A stretch of 64,000 bases of DNA from the NCBI GenBank assembly GCA_003049485.1, contig PYST01000049.1, positions 62,001 to 126,000 on the forward strand, given 5' to 3'. The notes under the pieces were generated by a model. That model saw only the letters and a list, made by a program, of their open reading frames with translations. It did no database searches and had not been told where the DNA came from. This document shows, piece after piece, positions 35,247 through 46,800 of the stretch. Position numbers and translations under genes: made by a program. This stretch comes from Ophioceras dolichostomum (Eukaryota > Ascomycota > Sordariomycetes > Magnaporthales > Ophioceraceae). Within the stretch, counting starts at the first letter, position 1. Each line of letters starts with the position of its first letter.

Positions 35247-35720
35247 TCATATCCAGAAGATGATGACGGAAGAAAAGCAGCACAGCGCGGCGATGAAAAG
35301 CAGAGCCCCTGATTTTGGTGCGCTGACGACCCGTGCAGCTGCTCCCGTCGTGGTGGCTGCTGCTGCCGCTCCTCCGCCCGTTCCCGTCGTTGTCGTGCTC
35401 GTCGTGGCAGAGCAAGCATAGGTAGGCGCCGTGTAGGTCCCTCCGAAGAGGGACGCTCTCCGATTGCTCGCGGACGCCCAGCCCCACATGTCCTGCCCGG
35501 AGCCGCTGCAGGAGTCTTCGCGCCGCGCGATTCCGTCCCTGCGCAGCTCTTGTTGTTGGGCTCTGATCGGTTCGGCAGTCGTTGCGGGCGCGGCGGCGGC
35601 CGCCGTTATGGCCGCTGATGATGGTGGTGCTGTGGCAACCTCGGCGGCATGTCCGGCAGACGCCAGGAGCGTGAAGATGAGGAGGATGTACGCGACGACG
35701 ATGGGGATGGGCTTATACAT
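35247..35720 (-). CDS. Small GPI-anchored cell-surface protein, unknown function
   Basis: A single exon of 157 residues from the ATG at 35720. An upstream in-frame extension to 35885 would bury the signal peptide. Residues 1-25 (VVAYILLIFTLLASAGHA) are a strong signal peptide. The middle is Ala/Thr/Ser-rich with two cysteines (DSCSGSG, TYACS). The C-terminus has the GPI pattern: small residues (SAPKSG), then about 18 hydrophobic residues to the stop. The mature protein would sit in the plasma membrane or cell wall. I recognise no domain. The two Cys are too few for CFEM. Confidence 0.7.
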   Translation of the reverse strand: MYKPIPIVVAYILLIFTLLASAGHAAEVATAPPSSAAITAAAAAPATTAEPIRAQQQELRRDGIARREDSCSGSGQDMWGWASASNRRASLFGGTYTAPTYACSATTSTTTTGTGGGAAAAATTTGAAARVVSAPKSGALLFIAALCCFSSVIIFWI

Positions 35721-36244
35721 GATGGGCAGGGAAAGGGTGAATGAGGGTCTATGAGATGATGGCTCAACGGCGTTCATGACGCGGTCCAAGGGGGTGAGGA
35801 GATGGCGAAGCGGATTTGAGGATAATAAATGAGAGAGGAAAACCCCGCCAACCAAGGCATCCGTCGGACTTTTCATTCGGATCAATTTCCAGGAGAGTCA
35901 GGGGGCTGGAATCCTTCATAGTCACGTGCGTCCTTGGAGCCACATGATATACATCTCATTCGACGGAACAACCAGTAATTACCACGCCCGATTTAGCGCC
36001 CCGACGGTACTAAGAAGCTCAAATGGGGATAATGAGTACAGAGACTATCGAGTGTGATAATTGCACACTTCTGACTGGGCCTGGACGTGATTAAAATTCT
36101 CATACCTCAACGGGTAACCGGCGCCGTGACCGTGTCCCGTTGATATATCTCGCAGTCGCTACCATGATCATCAGCACATGGCTTGTTTTGCTTGCACATT
36201 CTCTTCTCCTTGAGAAGGATGGGACGGGGTTTCATCATATTAAC
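35721..36244. other. Intergenic
   Basis: Promoter and leader of the GPI-protein gene and the 3' flank of the amylase gene. No coding region is seen. Confidence 0.5.
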
Positions 36245-38531
36245 TCACAACTTGAGCTCATCCAGCGCCGATCTCCCCTCAGCAGCACGATCGGCCCAGA
36301 CGGCAACACTCCTGGGTCCGACCCGGAAGACGCCGAAACCCTCAGGATCGATCAGGACCTCTCCCCAAGCCCACGCGAGCAGATCCGTCCAGATCTCGCC
36401 CGCGTGCTGCTTGCCCACGAACAAGCGTTTGCTCGCGTGTGTCCAGCTGCTGTTCAACACGACAGCCAACCCCGTCCCCGAAGAGTGGCCCATATGACCC
36501 AGGCGGGTGAACCCGATGCAGGAGGGTAGATCGAAGTAGTCGAGCTGCGTACCGTACGCATACAGCCGACGAGCCAGTATCAGCTTAGGTAGCACCACGC
36601 CGCCGCACATGGGAGGTGTCAAGCCGCCTAGGATGGTTGGTGGCGAGGGTCGGTTGGGGCCAAACGAGCCGAACATGTCGCCGTAGAAGACGCACGGGAG
36701 GCCGGCGTCGGCGCGGAGGAGGATCAAGGCGTACGCCAGGGGCAGGAACCACTCGGCTACCGGGGTCTATGAAAGTGAGGAGTAAGATGGCGATCTCACA
36801 GTTAAAGCAAACCAAGGGGAGCCGATGACAACACACCTCAAGAGATTGTCCGAGTTGCTGAGAGAAAGTTAGCGCAGGTACTAACATCTCACTCATACGA
36901 AGAGGAACTTTATTCAGGCGGCAAAATACTTACGGTGTCATGGTTTACAACGAAAGACTTCAAACGGAGTCAGAGTGAGTGAGCACTGTTTAGTGTACTT
37001 GAATCACAGAATGTTCCCACGGAGACAAAGCCACTCACCACAGAGTTGTCAGGCTTCTTCTCGCAAAGAGTGCCTTGAAACACCAGTCTGAGGTCTGCTT
37101 CATCTCCCTGTCCTTCAACCGCGAACGACAGCCGCGAGAAGCCCTTTACCAACGGCACATCAAACAGCGAGATGAGATTGCCCATGAAGTTGATGTACTC
37201 GGCGAGCAGTTCCCGGTCCTCGCTCCAGTACTCCCCAACGATAAACCAGCCGTTTCCGGCTTGTCCGCGCTTGTGGTATTCACCACCCCCGATCGTGGCC
37301 GTGGTTTGTTGTTGCTGCTCCCGTACCTGGCGGCGATGGTACTGGTCGATGCGACCGACGAAGTCCCGCACGAAGCGTCGCGAGAAGTGCTTGATGGCGT
37401 CGAGGCGCAGTCCGCCGATGTCGAGCTGGGTGCTTAGCCACCAGACCCAGCGGTAGATCTCGCGGCGGACTTCGGGATGGGAGTGATCTATATCGGCGAA
37501 CATCCTACAATGGGTTGACGTAAGGGGTTGTCTCATCAGTCGGGCATCGCAGCGAGTACATCGTAATCCTCCGCGGAGAACATGTGCTATCGCCCAGCTG
37601 GGCCCCGGTCTGGAATTATAGATGGGTAGGTGTACAGATAGTCGTAGTTCCCTAGCTCGTCATCGACATCGTCGGCCCACTTCTTCCCCTGGAACAGCCA
37701 GATTCCACGAGACCGCGACCAGTTATTGCGGTCGATGCCGGTGAAGTGCTCGCTGCCCCAGCGGAAGGTGCTATGCACGCCACCTCGGCCGGGGAAGTCA
37801 AAGTACGTGGAAGCCGAGATCCTCTCTGGCTTGCCTATGATCTTGCGGCGATCTAAGGTTTATCATCAGGGGAGCGCTCATAAGCCAGGGGCGGGGAGCC
37901 ACAGGTCAGCCGAAAGGGCACTAGGGGATGGCGGGTGGATGGTAACCTCAATCCCTAGCCGGGCAAACGCACCAGTTGGATCGACCTTCACGCCGACGAC
38001 GACCTCATCCCGATCCGCGGCCGCCTTGTGGTTGAGCACCGCGTCGAACAACACCCGGATGCCCAAGCCCTTCGCCTGCGCGACCATGTCGACCAGGTCC
38101 TGCTTCCCGCCCCACTTCGTCTCGGTAGCCCTCTTCTGATGGAACTCTCCCAGGTCGAAGAGGTCGTAGACGTCGTAGCCGTTGCTGAGCGCGCCGCCGC
38201 CGGCCTTCGCGGCGGGCGGGATCCACATGCTGGTGATGCCCAGCTCGGCCAGCGGGCCCAGCAGCCGCGAGAGCCGCCGCCAGTGCTGCCGGTCGGCGGG
38301 GCAGTACCACTCGAAGGCCTGGAGCATGGTCTCGTTGCGAGGGCAAGGGGCGTCCGCGTTCATGCGAACTATGCGGGTTGCTCCGGTTGCGGCATCTGTG
38401 TGGATCCCGGCCTGGGGCGGTGATGGTGGTGGACCGTCGCCGGCAACTGCGGCAGTGGCGGTCGGATTGGGGACTGATGAGGAAACCTGCTGCTCCCCTG
38501 TGAGGGCTCGATTTGGCTGGATGCTAGTCAT
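36245..38531 (-). CDS. Intracellular alpha-amylase, GH13 (bacterial-like subfamily 5)
   Basis: Six exons, 38531-37973, 37852-37636, 37504-37039, 36957-36934, 36857-36837 and 36766-36245, give 602 residues. The first junction rebuilds KVDPTDRRK and the second NYDYLMFADIDH, which fixes those splice sites. There is no signal peptide; a Pro/Ala-rich leader precedes NETMLQAFEWY (about residue 66), typical of GH13_5. Catalytic residues are present: nucleophile Asp294 (GLRLDAIKH), acid/base Glu350 (FIVGEYWS) and Asp421 in FVVNHDT. Asp421 is encoded by a 24-nt exon, and the next exon is only 21 nt (QLGQSLE). A Gln/Thr/Gly insert lies at 318-335. Fungal GH13_5 enzymes such as Histoplasma AMY1 act in alpha-glucan synthesis instead of starch digestion. 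That role is inferred. Confidence 0.93.
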
Positions 38532-41185
38532 TTTTTGCCCTTAGACGGAGAGACCGGGCTGAAGGCGCTGTCGGAACCTCGAGTAGCCGCACGTGTGATT
38601 CTGGGATAATACGGGATGGACCGTCCATTGTCAGCGGCGTCAGTTGGACGTCGAAGTCGAGATCATTGATGCCTGCGTGCCGTTCCGTCCGCCGCTACGG
38701 TAGCGTGCGTTGGGCGCTGTGGAACAACCCCACTCTCCCGTCAGTGCCTCCGCCATGTGCCGATCGATTGGCGATTGCAATCTGCCTCAGGCTTTCTCGA
38801 CAGAACGGTGTGCAGATAGCTCCCTGATGTTCTCTTTTGGGCAACAACTTGCGACAAGGTCATCGAAACGAACAGAAGGCTGTTCCTCCCTAGATCATCG
38901 CCAGGGGAATTCGCCCGCGGCCAGGTTAGAGGTACTGCAGCACATGCGCCCAGCTCAAGTGATTCATGTCTCCTCTCGAACGGGGACCAAGTGAGGTCAT
39001 CAGTGGGTAGCAGGACCACAATTTGGTTGTCCAAGGAAATGAATCTTCAGCTACTCCGTACCAGGCGCCGAAATTTCGGGGGTCAAGAGCCCCGTCCTGA
39101 TCCCAGGATACTACTGCCTGTCCCAAATTATTAGCTCATGAGCTGCACAAGGATCACTGATTACCTAGGTACCAACCCAGTAGGTAAGTTGTCCGCCTTT
39201 CTCCCCATTTCTCTTTCTTCCTCTTCTTCTTTCTTCTTCTTTTGTTTTTTTTTCTTCCTTTTTTCTCATTGATCTAAGCTAGCTCCCCCATGACTGTTCC
39301 GGACCCCAAGTCCACCCTGAAGAATAGACACCGCCCTCTACTCCAATTTTGATGAGACGGTGACAGGCGACATGGGCTCGAACCGACGTGGAATCAACTG
39401 GAGACCCTCGGAGACCTCGGAGACCTGGTTAGGCAGGTCCATCATGGCAACCCAGCCAGCGGCATAGCGCCAGAGATAAAGTTTTTTGGGGCTTTGGAAT
39501 CTCTCTTCGGGCTTCGGGTCCCAGGGATTGCATCAGAAAGTTAAGGCACGACGGGGCGGTCGGACATGGAACCCCCTTCCAACGCGACAAAGTTCATCAA
39601 TCATCATTGAACAACGAAATGGTCAGGTCTTCCAGCACGGGGCAGACCTTGCGACATCGGCTGATCGTCCTCACCTGCCCTGTCTCCTTGACATCATCAC
39701 CTAAGACCCGCTCTCTCATCACCCCCGGATCTAGCATTTATAACGTTCCGTAATGGTTCTGTAATCACCTCAAAGTCAACCCACTAGCTCCGGCGGCGGT
39801 CTCCATCGTGGCATCTCCAACCGGATCTTCAATTCCCTTCCTAACTCGGGGAATCTCGCCGGCTCTTCTACCAAGGTAAGTGCGAATTTGTCTAACGCCT
39901 TTTCTTGTCCTCTCTTTTCTCCAAGGCCTCCCTTGACGAAAGCTCACCAAGGTGAAAGCACCAGGCAACCGCAGCGCTGCGGTCGTCCGACCGAAAAGGA
40001 GCCCGGCCTAGCGACCTTCCTCAAACGATTCACAATTTACCCCCCACTCCAACTTGGTCAAACTTGGCACTCGACAAGAATACTACCCCCGATTCCGGGT
40101 CAATGAGGCAAGCGCAAAGCAGACGGAAAATCGGGAGAGGGGAAAGCAAACCAAGCAAGCCAAGCACGCTCGATTCGAATACCGAGAGACCACATGTAGT
40201 TCCTGCATGAAGAAATGAGAGCGAAGGAATGCCCAGAATGCGGAGGTGGTTGCAGTCTTGCAGAACATTTGCAGACATGCGCTGACAGCTTCCACTATGG
40301 ATTACCACCAGCCATCCACCCTACTATGTAATATCTGCTAGTGCAGTCACAGTCTCCCCAAGCCTTCCTTCGATGCTGCATGCATGCAGTCGCGTCCGAA
40401 ACTCCCCTTCGCTCCGGCTTTCCCCAACTTCACCACCACCCCCTGGAGGTGGCCTAGCTTGTCTCTCGTTCATCAGAACTTCAGACGACAGTTCGAGCGC
40501 CGCGGCCGTCCTTCCAAGGTTGCACCTGTGGCGCCTGGTGGCCATGCTTCTCTCCTTGTGAAGCCGTGGACGCCGTCTGAAGTCATCCTCCTAGCCTCGA
40601 TTATAGGATGGACCCCGATCTGATAAGATTGAATGCCGAGCAAATACAATCTTGATCAAACCCGCCATCCAGGGAAAAAGCCAGGGGAGGTGAACCGGGA
40701 TACGGCGGGGTACACCGCCGAGCTGGCATGCTACATAAGCGGGATAAGCTTGCACAGCACAGAAACAGGAATGCGCTCTCCAGTAAGCGGGCAAACGTTT
40801 GGAAAGTTCCTCCGGCCCGCGCGTGGCGGCAGCACAAACAAGGATTGCGGTGATGCCACGAGTAAGTCTCCGAGGGGTGAGATGGAGGACCAGCGAGGGG
40901 TGCTGGTGTGCCGGTGGCGAGATGCTCCGTCAAAATTGCATGCGTACCCCGGCTCGGCGCCGCTGACGGGCAGACGAACCGCCATGGGTGGCCATGGCAT
41001 GTTGCAGTGTGCGTGTGCCGGGTAAATACCGCTCTCTCCGCGACTACATAATGTAGCGGATGCGAACGGCCTCACCTCTCGTCTTCCGCTCGTCTCCCTT
41101 TTCTTCTCCAGGTCGTAGTCCCCCACTCTACACATCCTCACCCAAGCCACTCCTTTGTACTGTGTGAAACTACATCCCCCTCACA
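38532..41185. other. Intergenic, amylase and dehydrogenase promoters
   Basis: About 2.65 kb between divergent starts. A pyrimidine-rich stretch at 39190-39270 and ACCTAGGTACC near 39163-39173 are the only standout features. Open frames here are short and unlike known proteins. I see no supported gene. Confidence 0.5.
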
Positions 41186-42408
41186 ATGCGTTCTTCGCTC
41201 CTCCTCTCGACCCTGGCGTCAACCGTCCTGGCGGCCAGGCCCTACCTCAACGAGCCCGACACGGGACTCGAGGAGGTGCTGGCCGGCCTGCCCGTTGGCC
41301 AGCTTCCCAACATCGCCGACATGGTGGCGCTTCACGACTTCGACTGGGCTGCCAGGAACTACCTGCCCAAGAAGAACTACACCTACTACCGCAACGGCGC
41401 CGGCGGCGAGTGGTCGTACCGCAACAACCTGGAGGTCTACAACCGCTACAAGCTGAGGCCGCGCACCATGGTCGACATCATCAACATCGAGAAGAGCCTG
41501 CCGTCAGTGCCCCCCCGAGAACCGTACCTGTAAAAATTAAAACCCCAACTTCAGCTGACATTTCGATACTCAGAACCACCATAATGGGCCACAACTACTC
41601 AGCGCCCTTCTTCATCTCCCCCTGCGCGCGCGCCGACTACGGCCACCCAGACGCGGAGCTCAACCTCGTCAAGGCCGCAGGCGCCAACAACATCCTGTAC
41701 ATCGTCTCGTCCTTCTCCGCGCTGCCCATCGAGACCATCGCCGCCGCCCGCGCCGAAGGCCAGCTGCTCTTCTCCCAGGTCTACGTCAACAACAACGACA
41801 CTGCCAACCAGATCCTCTTCGACCGTGCCGAGGCCGCGGGATCCGTCGCGCTCGTGTGGGCCGTCGACTCGCCCGGTTCCCCCTCCCGGCAGCGCGCGGC
41901 CCGATACGGCGTCGGCAGCGCCAACAACGTGTTCATCACCAACACGTGGGACACGCTCGCCAAGTACCGCAACATGACTTCTCTCCCATTCGTCCTGAAG
42001 GGCATCCAGACCGTCGGCGACGCGCGGCAGGCGGTGGCCCACGGCGTGCAGGCCATCATCCTGTCGAACCATGGCGGCCGCAACCTGGACGGCTCCCCCT
42101 CGTCGCTGGAGGTCGCGCTGGAGATCAAGCGCGAGGCGCCCGAGATCTTCGAGCAGATCGAGGTGCTGGCCGATGGCGGCGTGCGGTACGGCACCGACGC
42201 GCTGAGGCTGCTGGCGCTGGGCGTGAAGGCTGTGGGCATCGGCAGGCCCGTCATGTTCTCGAACGTGTTCGGGCAGGCGGGCGTGGACAAGGTGCTGAAG
42301 CTGTTCAAGGCCGAGATCATGAACGACGGCGCCAACTTGGGCGTGGCGGATTTGAAGCAGATTGATGATGCCTATGTCGACTGGACGCCTAACCATTGGT
42401 ACAGCTAG
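41186..42408 (+). CDS. Secreted FMN-dependent 2-hydroxyacid (lactate-type) dehydrogenase/oxidase
   Basis: Exons 41186-41502 and 41574-42408 with a 71-bp intron (GTCAGT donor, CTCAG acceptor) rebuild KSLPTTIMGH and give 383 residues. Residues 1-16 form a signal peptide and there are NxS/T sites (e.g. NYT, NMT), so the product is probably exported. The fold is the FMN TIM barrel of cytochrome b2, glycolate oxidase and lactate oxidase: SAPFFISPCA, FVLKGIQTVGDA, then SNHGGRNLD with catalytic His272, and ADGGVRYGTDALRLLALG for FMN phosphate. No heme b5 domain is present, unlike yeast cytochrome b2. The region where family members usually have the Asp-Thr-Pro...Gly-Arg-Arg loop reads VDSPGSPSRQRA and is diverged. 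An extracellular oxidase releasing H2O2 is one possibility. Confidence 0.88.
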
Positions 42409-43186
42409 ACGTTCTTTTCTTACAGCATACCGGGGCTATAGGCGGGCTATTGGGAAAGTTGGAATGAGAGGACGATGAGAAACGAAAAGGGGGGAGGTTG
42501 AAGGGTCAGCCGTAGTGCGAGCTACACTGGCAGGGGAGGATAACGATGAGGCATTTTGAGAACTCGATTCTTTGTATATACTAATTTCTTCCCCAAGAGA
42601 CCTCCGTACGATATCCACGTCCATTTAATTTTGTCCGTTCGCAATCTCTTCCGCCTCGCTGTTCTGATCATACGATACGCCGGCCCCGGGAGTAGCGACG
42701 GGTTCGCTCCAACGAAGAATAGCCCCTTCGCAGATTCCGGCCCTTGCAGTAGACGGTGCCAGACGAGCCTGTACCTGTATCACAAATGACATGAAAAAGG
42801 TTCCCCAGAGTACTAGTAATACCATCTGGAATGAGAAGTGGAGCTAGTACTCTCACTCGGAATCTCGCTGTGATACCTGGCGTAAGGCTTTTAGTGCTTT
42901 CTTCATTACTGGTATTATTCAGTCATCTCTCCTAGGCCCCCTGGCTTATAAACACGCTGTAGTAAACCTTCGCCCTACGAGATCATTTCCTGTCACCCAC
43001 TGCTTCGCATAGACGAAAGACTAGCGGCAAACCTTGGTTCAGGGATCATGTGATATTCCTATGGACTGCGACTCTTCTTATCCGCAGGCGTCGACAATAT
43101 GAGTCATTGAGCCACGACAGAGGTACACTTGAACAACTTACCTAGGCAGGTAGTAGGTTCAGACCCCTTTTCCCCACAAACTCACT
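42409..43186. other. Intergenic
   Basis: The 3' flank of the dehydrogenase gene and an unassigned stretch up to the M20 relic, with TTACCTAGGCAGG near 43139-43151. No gene is seen. Confidence 0.5.
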
Positions 43187-43812
43187 TCACCATCCGCTTG
43201 TGGAGCTTCTTTCTACCGCCCCACCACCAGCCGCCTCAGACTCCTCCTTGATAGCCTCCAGCATGCGATCGATCGTCAGGACATCCACAGCCGTGCTCGC
43301 GAGCAACATGGCGTTATGCGCGTTGATCCCGCACAAGGCATTCACCCCGCATGCACGCCCTGGCGTGGTACTTGGCGTTGAAGCTGCCGGTCGACATGGT
43401 GATCGAGGCAGCGCTGTCGACGGCGTCACGGTCCGGCTGTCCTTGCTCGCCATGTAGATTCGTGGGCGAAGACCTCCCGGTAGCCGATCTCGGGGTTGTT
43501 ATAGGTCTCTTGGCTGATCGTCCAAAGCTCTTCTGTGAGAGAGTCGATGTGGTCCGAGATAGTGGTGAGATATGGCGTCGCGTCGTTCGTCTTATCGGGA
43601 AGAATCGCCACTGCTGTTGCTGAGGCCGCTACGGAGAGGAGCAAAGCCCGATGGGAAGACCGGTGGGGAGAGTTCCAAGGCCCGTTTTTAGGAACGATGC
43701 GACGAAATACAGAGGGGTATGGCGCTCCACTGCGGTTGACCTCGACTAGTGATATCGTGCGGAGGTCACTGGGGTGAAAAACCGTCGCTGCACTTGGGGC
43801 CCGGAAGCACAT
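43187..43812 (-). pseudogene. Decayed M20-family peptidase/amidohydrolase
   Basis: On the minus strand a frame from 43812 contains DHIDSLTEELWTISQETYNN then PEIGYREVFAHE, the N-terminal signature of M20D/PM20D2-like amidohydrolases. Soon after it meets a stop. Downstream, in other frames, come MSTGSFNAKYHARAC and then GVNALCGINAHNAMLLAS, which match later M20 segments in order. The family is about 400 or more residues, yet these pieces fall within some 400 bp. Most of the metal-binding core is therefore missing and the frame shifts at least once. The first ~60 residues of the frame are not family-like. I call it a deleted, frameshifted remnant. Confidence 0.65.
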
Positions 43813-46800
43813 ATTAATGCCCCTTTTTGTGAGCGAACATTTACGTCAGGCTATCGACTGATGAGTGCGGCATTCGCTTTGGAGTACGAGACAGTGCTCC
43901 GCTGGATTGTTCTCGCAGAGCCTCTGTCGATGGACTCCGCTGAACGGCGAAGCGACTGGGTGACCGAACATCTTGAGGGGTAGGTAATCTAAGCTACCAT
44001 TGCCGCAAAAGGCCTATTCCCATCGAGTCCGAGGCTTGGTGTCATGGGCCTTGATAACGAACAGCAGATAGTAGGGGTTGTTCTGCAGCATGATGGGTCA
44101 TCGCTATGCCTGTTCAGGCTGCTGCGAACGCCGAACGGCAAGCGAGCGGAGGTACCCACAAGGGATCACCGAGGGGGTGAGCCCTCCCGGGCCGGGCGTC
44201 TCCCAGGAATCTCACCCAAGACGAAGCGGCAAAAAGATATTGACTCCCCTGGATCCGCGTCCGACGGCCGGTTGGGCTCCAATATTGTAGCGTCCGCGTT
44301 ATGGCCGACATGTGCGCCGAGGCGAGGAGGCCGCGAGGTTCTCCACGTAGAGAGCTGCTTAGTATAGGGTTAGAGGCGCATTACACCATAGCAGTCGACT
44401 GCTCGAGGAGAGGGAAGCCTAGAGGCACCTTCCTATGCGAGATGCCCCGAATGGACCATGGAGCTCACCATACATACTAGTAGTCCTCGGAGGGGTTCGG
44501 ATGGCTGATAGTGTATTCGTCCCATATCCAACTCGCATCCATCTCTTGATACGAGGGGCTCCTGCCTACCAACCTTGACCAAGCAGGTCTCTTGACTTAG
44601 CCACGTGGTCTGCGGCTGTTGGGAATTTCAACGACTATACTTCCGTCTGTCATCTGAGAATCGTTTGATCTGGTGGTGTATGTCAAGGTTGTTCGTCCGG
44701 CTTAAGCTGGTAACCCCATGTCCTTGGGATAGCACCTTTGACGAATGATAAGAGCCTTCCGAGGCGTTGCGGCTTTGGAAGCGGGAATGGCCTCGTGATG
44801 TGCATGTCGGCTTTTCATCTCGAGTTCTCCGATACCGAGAGCTGTTGTGGGCGGAACTGGGAGCTCATCGGGAGGCAGGTATGAGGAGCAGACAGCGTGG
44901 CAAGCTTCTTGACTAGCTCCAGATGACGTTGCCGTGAGTCCTCCAGAGCCCAAGAGTCGTGCTCGCTTTAACGCCAGTGTCCCCTCGAGTAGCAACCCCC
45001 CTTCTGTATGCCATTCTTGACCATTCGTTATATTCCTGGCCACATATCATCTAGGGGAGTGAGAGCAAAGACGATAGTTTCCGGTAGCGGCAAGGCAAAC
45101 GTCGCATCCCATCGTTGACTATAAAATGACTATCAAGTAGCGCGTATGTCCCTCTCTTACGTTGATAGGGGGAGCCTATCCTACCAGGCTGGAACTTCCT
45201 AGCCTAGGTCTAAAACTGCAGATGGTTCACGTAACGATCTCATGTCGCCATACCATCTGTCATCTGAGGGGAAAAAAAGGAAAACGGCGCCCGGACATAA
45301 GCCCGCTGGTCAGAGAGGCTCTGGGAACGGCCACTTGTTCATGAGATAAGACCAGGCTGCATGTCGAGAGGTAAACATGCACGATAAGACAGCATCGGCA
45401 GCGTGGCGACAAGTACGACGACGAGGGGCGATCTGTTATCCTAGAATCTGATGACACTTGGCCGCTTTCGGAGCGGGGCAGGGTGGACGTGACAAGGAAG
45501 CGATGCGTTCCCCATGGCCAAGACCACTACCACTCACACTGCAGTTCGATACTGGTGACTAGCAAGCAGTAGTATAGAGACAAGTCCTCTTTCACTCCGC
45601 TTGCTGTCGAGGCGTTGTTGGCCAGATTAGTTTGAGAGGATGTGATCACTGGGTCACTGATCAGATGCTGGAGATGTTGCCGGTGTTACCAAGCGAGACA
45701 GAGAATGATGATGACGGCCGACATGTGCGGCCGAGGAAGAGTAAAGGACTAGATAGATAGAGTTGAACGGGGAGAGCCCTCGGCTCTGGAAGTCGGGCAT
45801 GCGACGTGTCATGCTTTTGTAGATGTGCTTTGTCGATAGGCGCGCGGTGTGTGCCGCTTTGTTTTGCCTTCCCCGTGACTCGGCTCCCTCCCTAGCAGCG
45901 GAAGATGAGCATGTAACTATTGAATCGAGACTCATCTGTCGCGCAGCGTGGCTCGACGTCGAGGTCGGGAGGCAGAGGTGCAGGAAGGCGAGGCCTGATG
46001 CTGAAGTTGCTGAGTGATGTCACACAGATCCACACGCCTGTACTCGCCATCTGTTACCGATTCGTCGCAGCGGAGAGCCGGGGCCGTGGATAGACAGTAG
46101 GGGGCACACACGGCAGGACGGGGATGTCCCAAGTATAAGGATCAGGTGAACGAACAGGCGGCGACCTCGAGACGAGAAAGAAGGCTCGGACCGGAAGCAT
46201 CCAGGCAACTCTCCCCCACAAAATCGCCTATCGGGCGGAAACGAACACCTTCATTATCACGAGCTCATTGTGGGTATGCGGTGCGTCGGTAACACAGCAG
46301 GCGGCCCAGACCCGTCTCTTCCCCAGAAGAGAGCGAAAGAGGACGGATGGATGTTCCAGACAACAGGCAAGACAATCATCACACAAACAGACAAGGCATT
46401 GTGATTGACTGAGGAAGAATACTGCGCCTGCGCAACGGGAAGTCCCGAAGTCCAGGGCTGGGCTGGGCCGGGTTGTGAAGAGTGTGGGTGTGTGGTGGAT
46501 GTTCTGCGCGTGACGTCGAGAGAGCGAGGTCCTCGGCCAGCCATCACTGAAGAAAGCCACACTTGTTGGCCCAAAGTTTGAACGACTATGACGTTCGCTG
46601 CGGGCACAATTTGCTGCGATTGGGCAATTGAACATTGAACCTCTGCAGCTTCGGCTGGAGCCCATTGTGATGAGTGCAGCTCAAGAATCGGGATGCACGA
46701 CTCCGTGTTTCACCACGGCCTTTTCCCACCCGTCATGCAACTCAGCCGACGGAGCTAAATAATGGAGCGGCTCGTTGCGTTCGTTCGTTCGTGGGTGCTG

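Noticed and set aside
39361..39470. Possible tRNA on the minus strand (GGTTCGAGCCC resembles a B box)
   Set aside because: The T-arm does not pair, no A box lies at the right distance, and no acceptor stem is visible.
41155..42408. Single long unspliced frame for the FMN dehydrogenase
   Set aside because: Its N-terminal third is out of frame with the conserved protein. The two-exon model restores the signal peptide and the family sequence.
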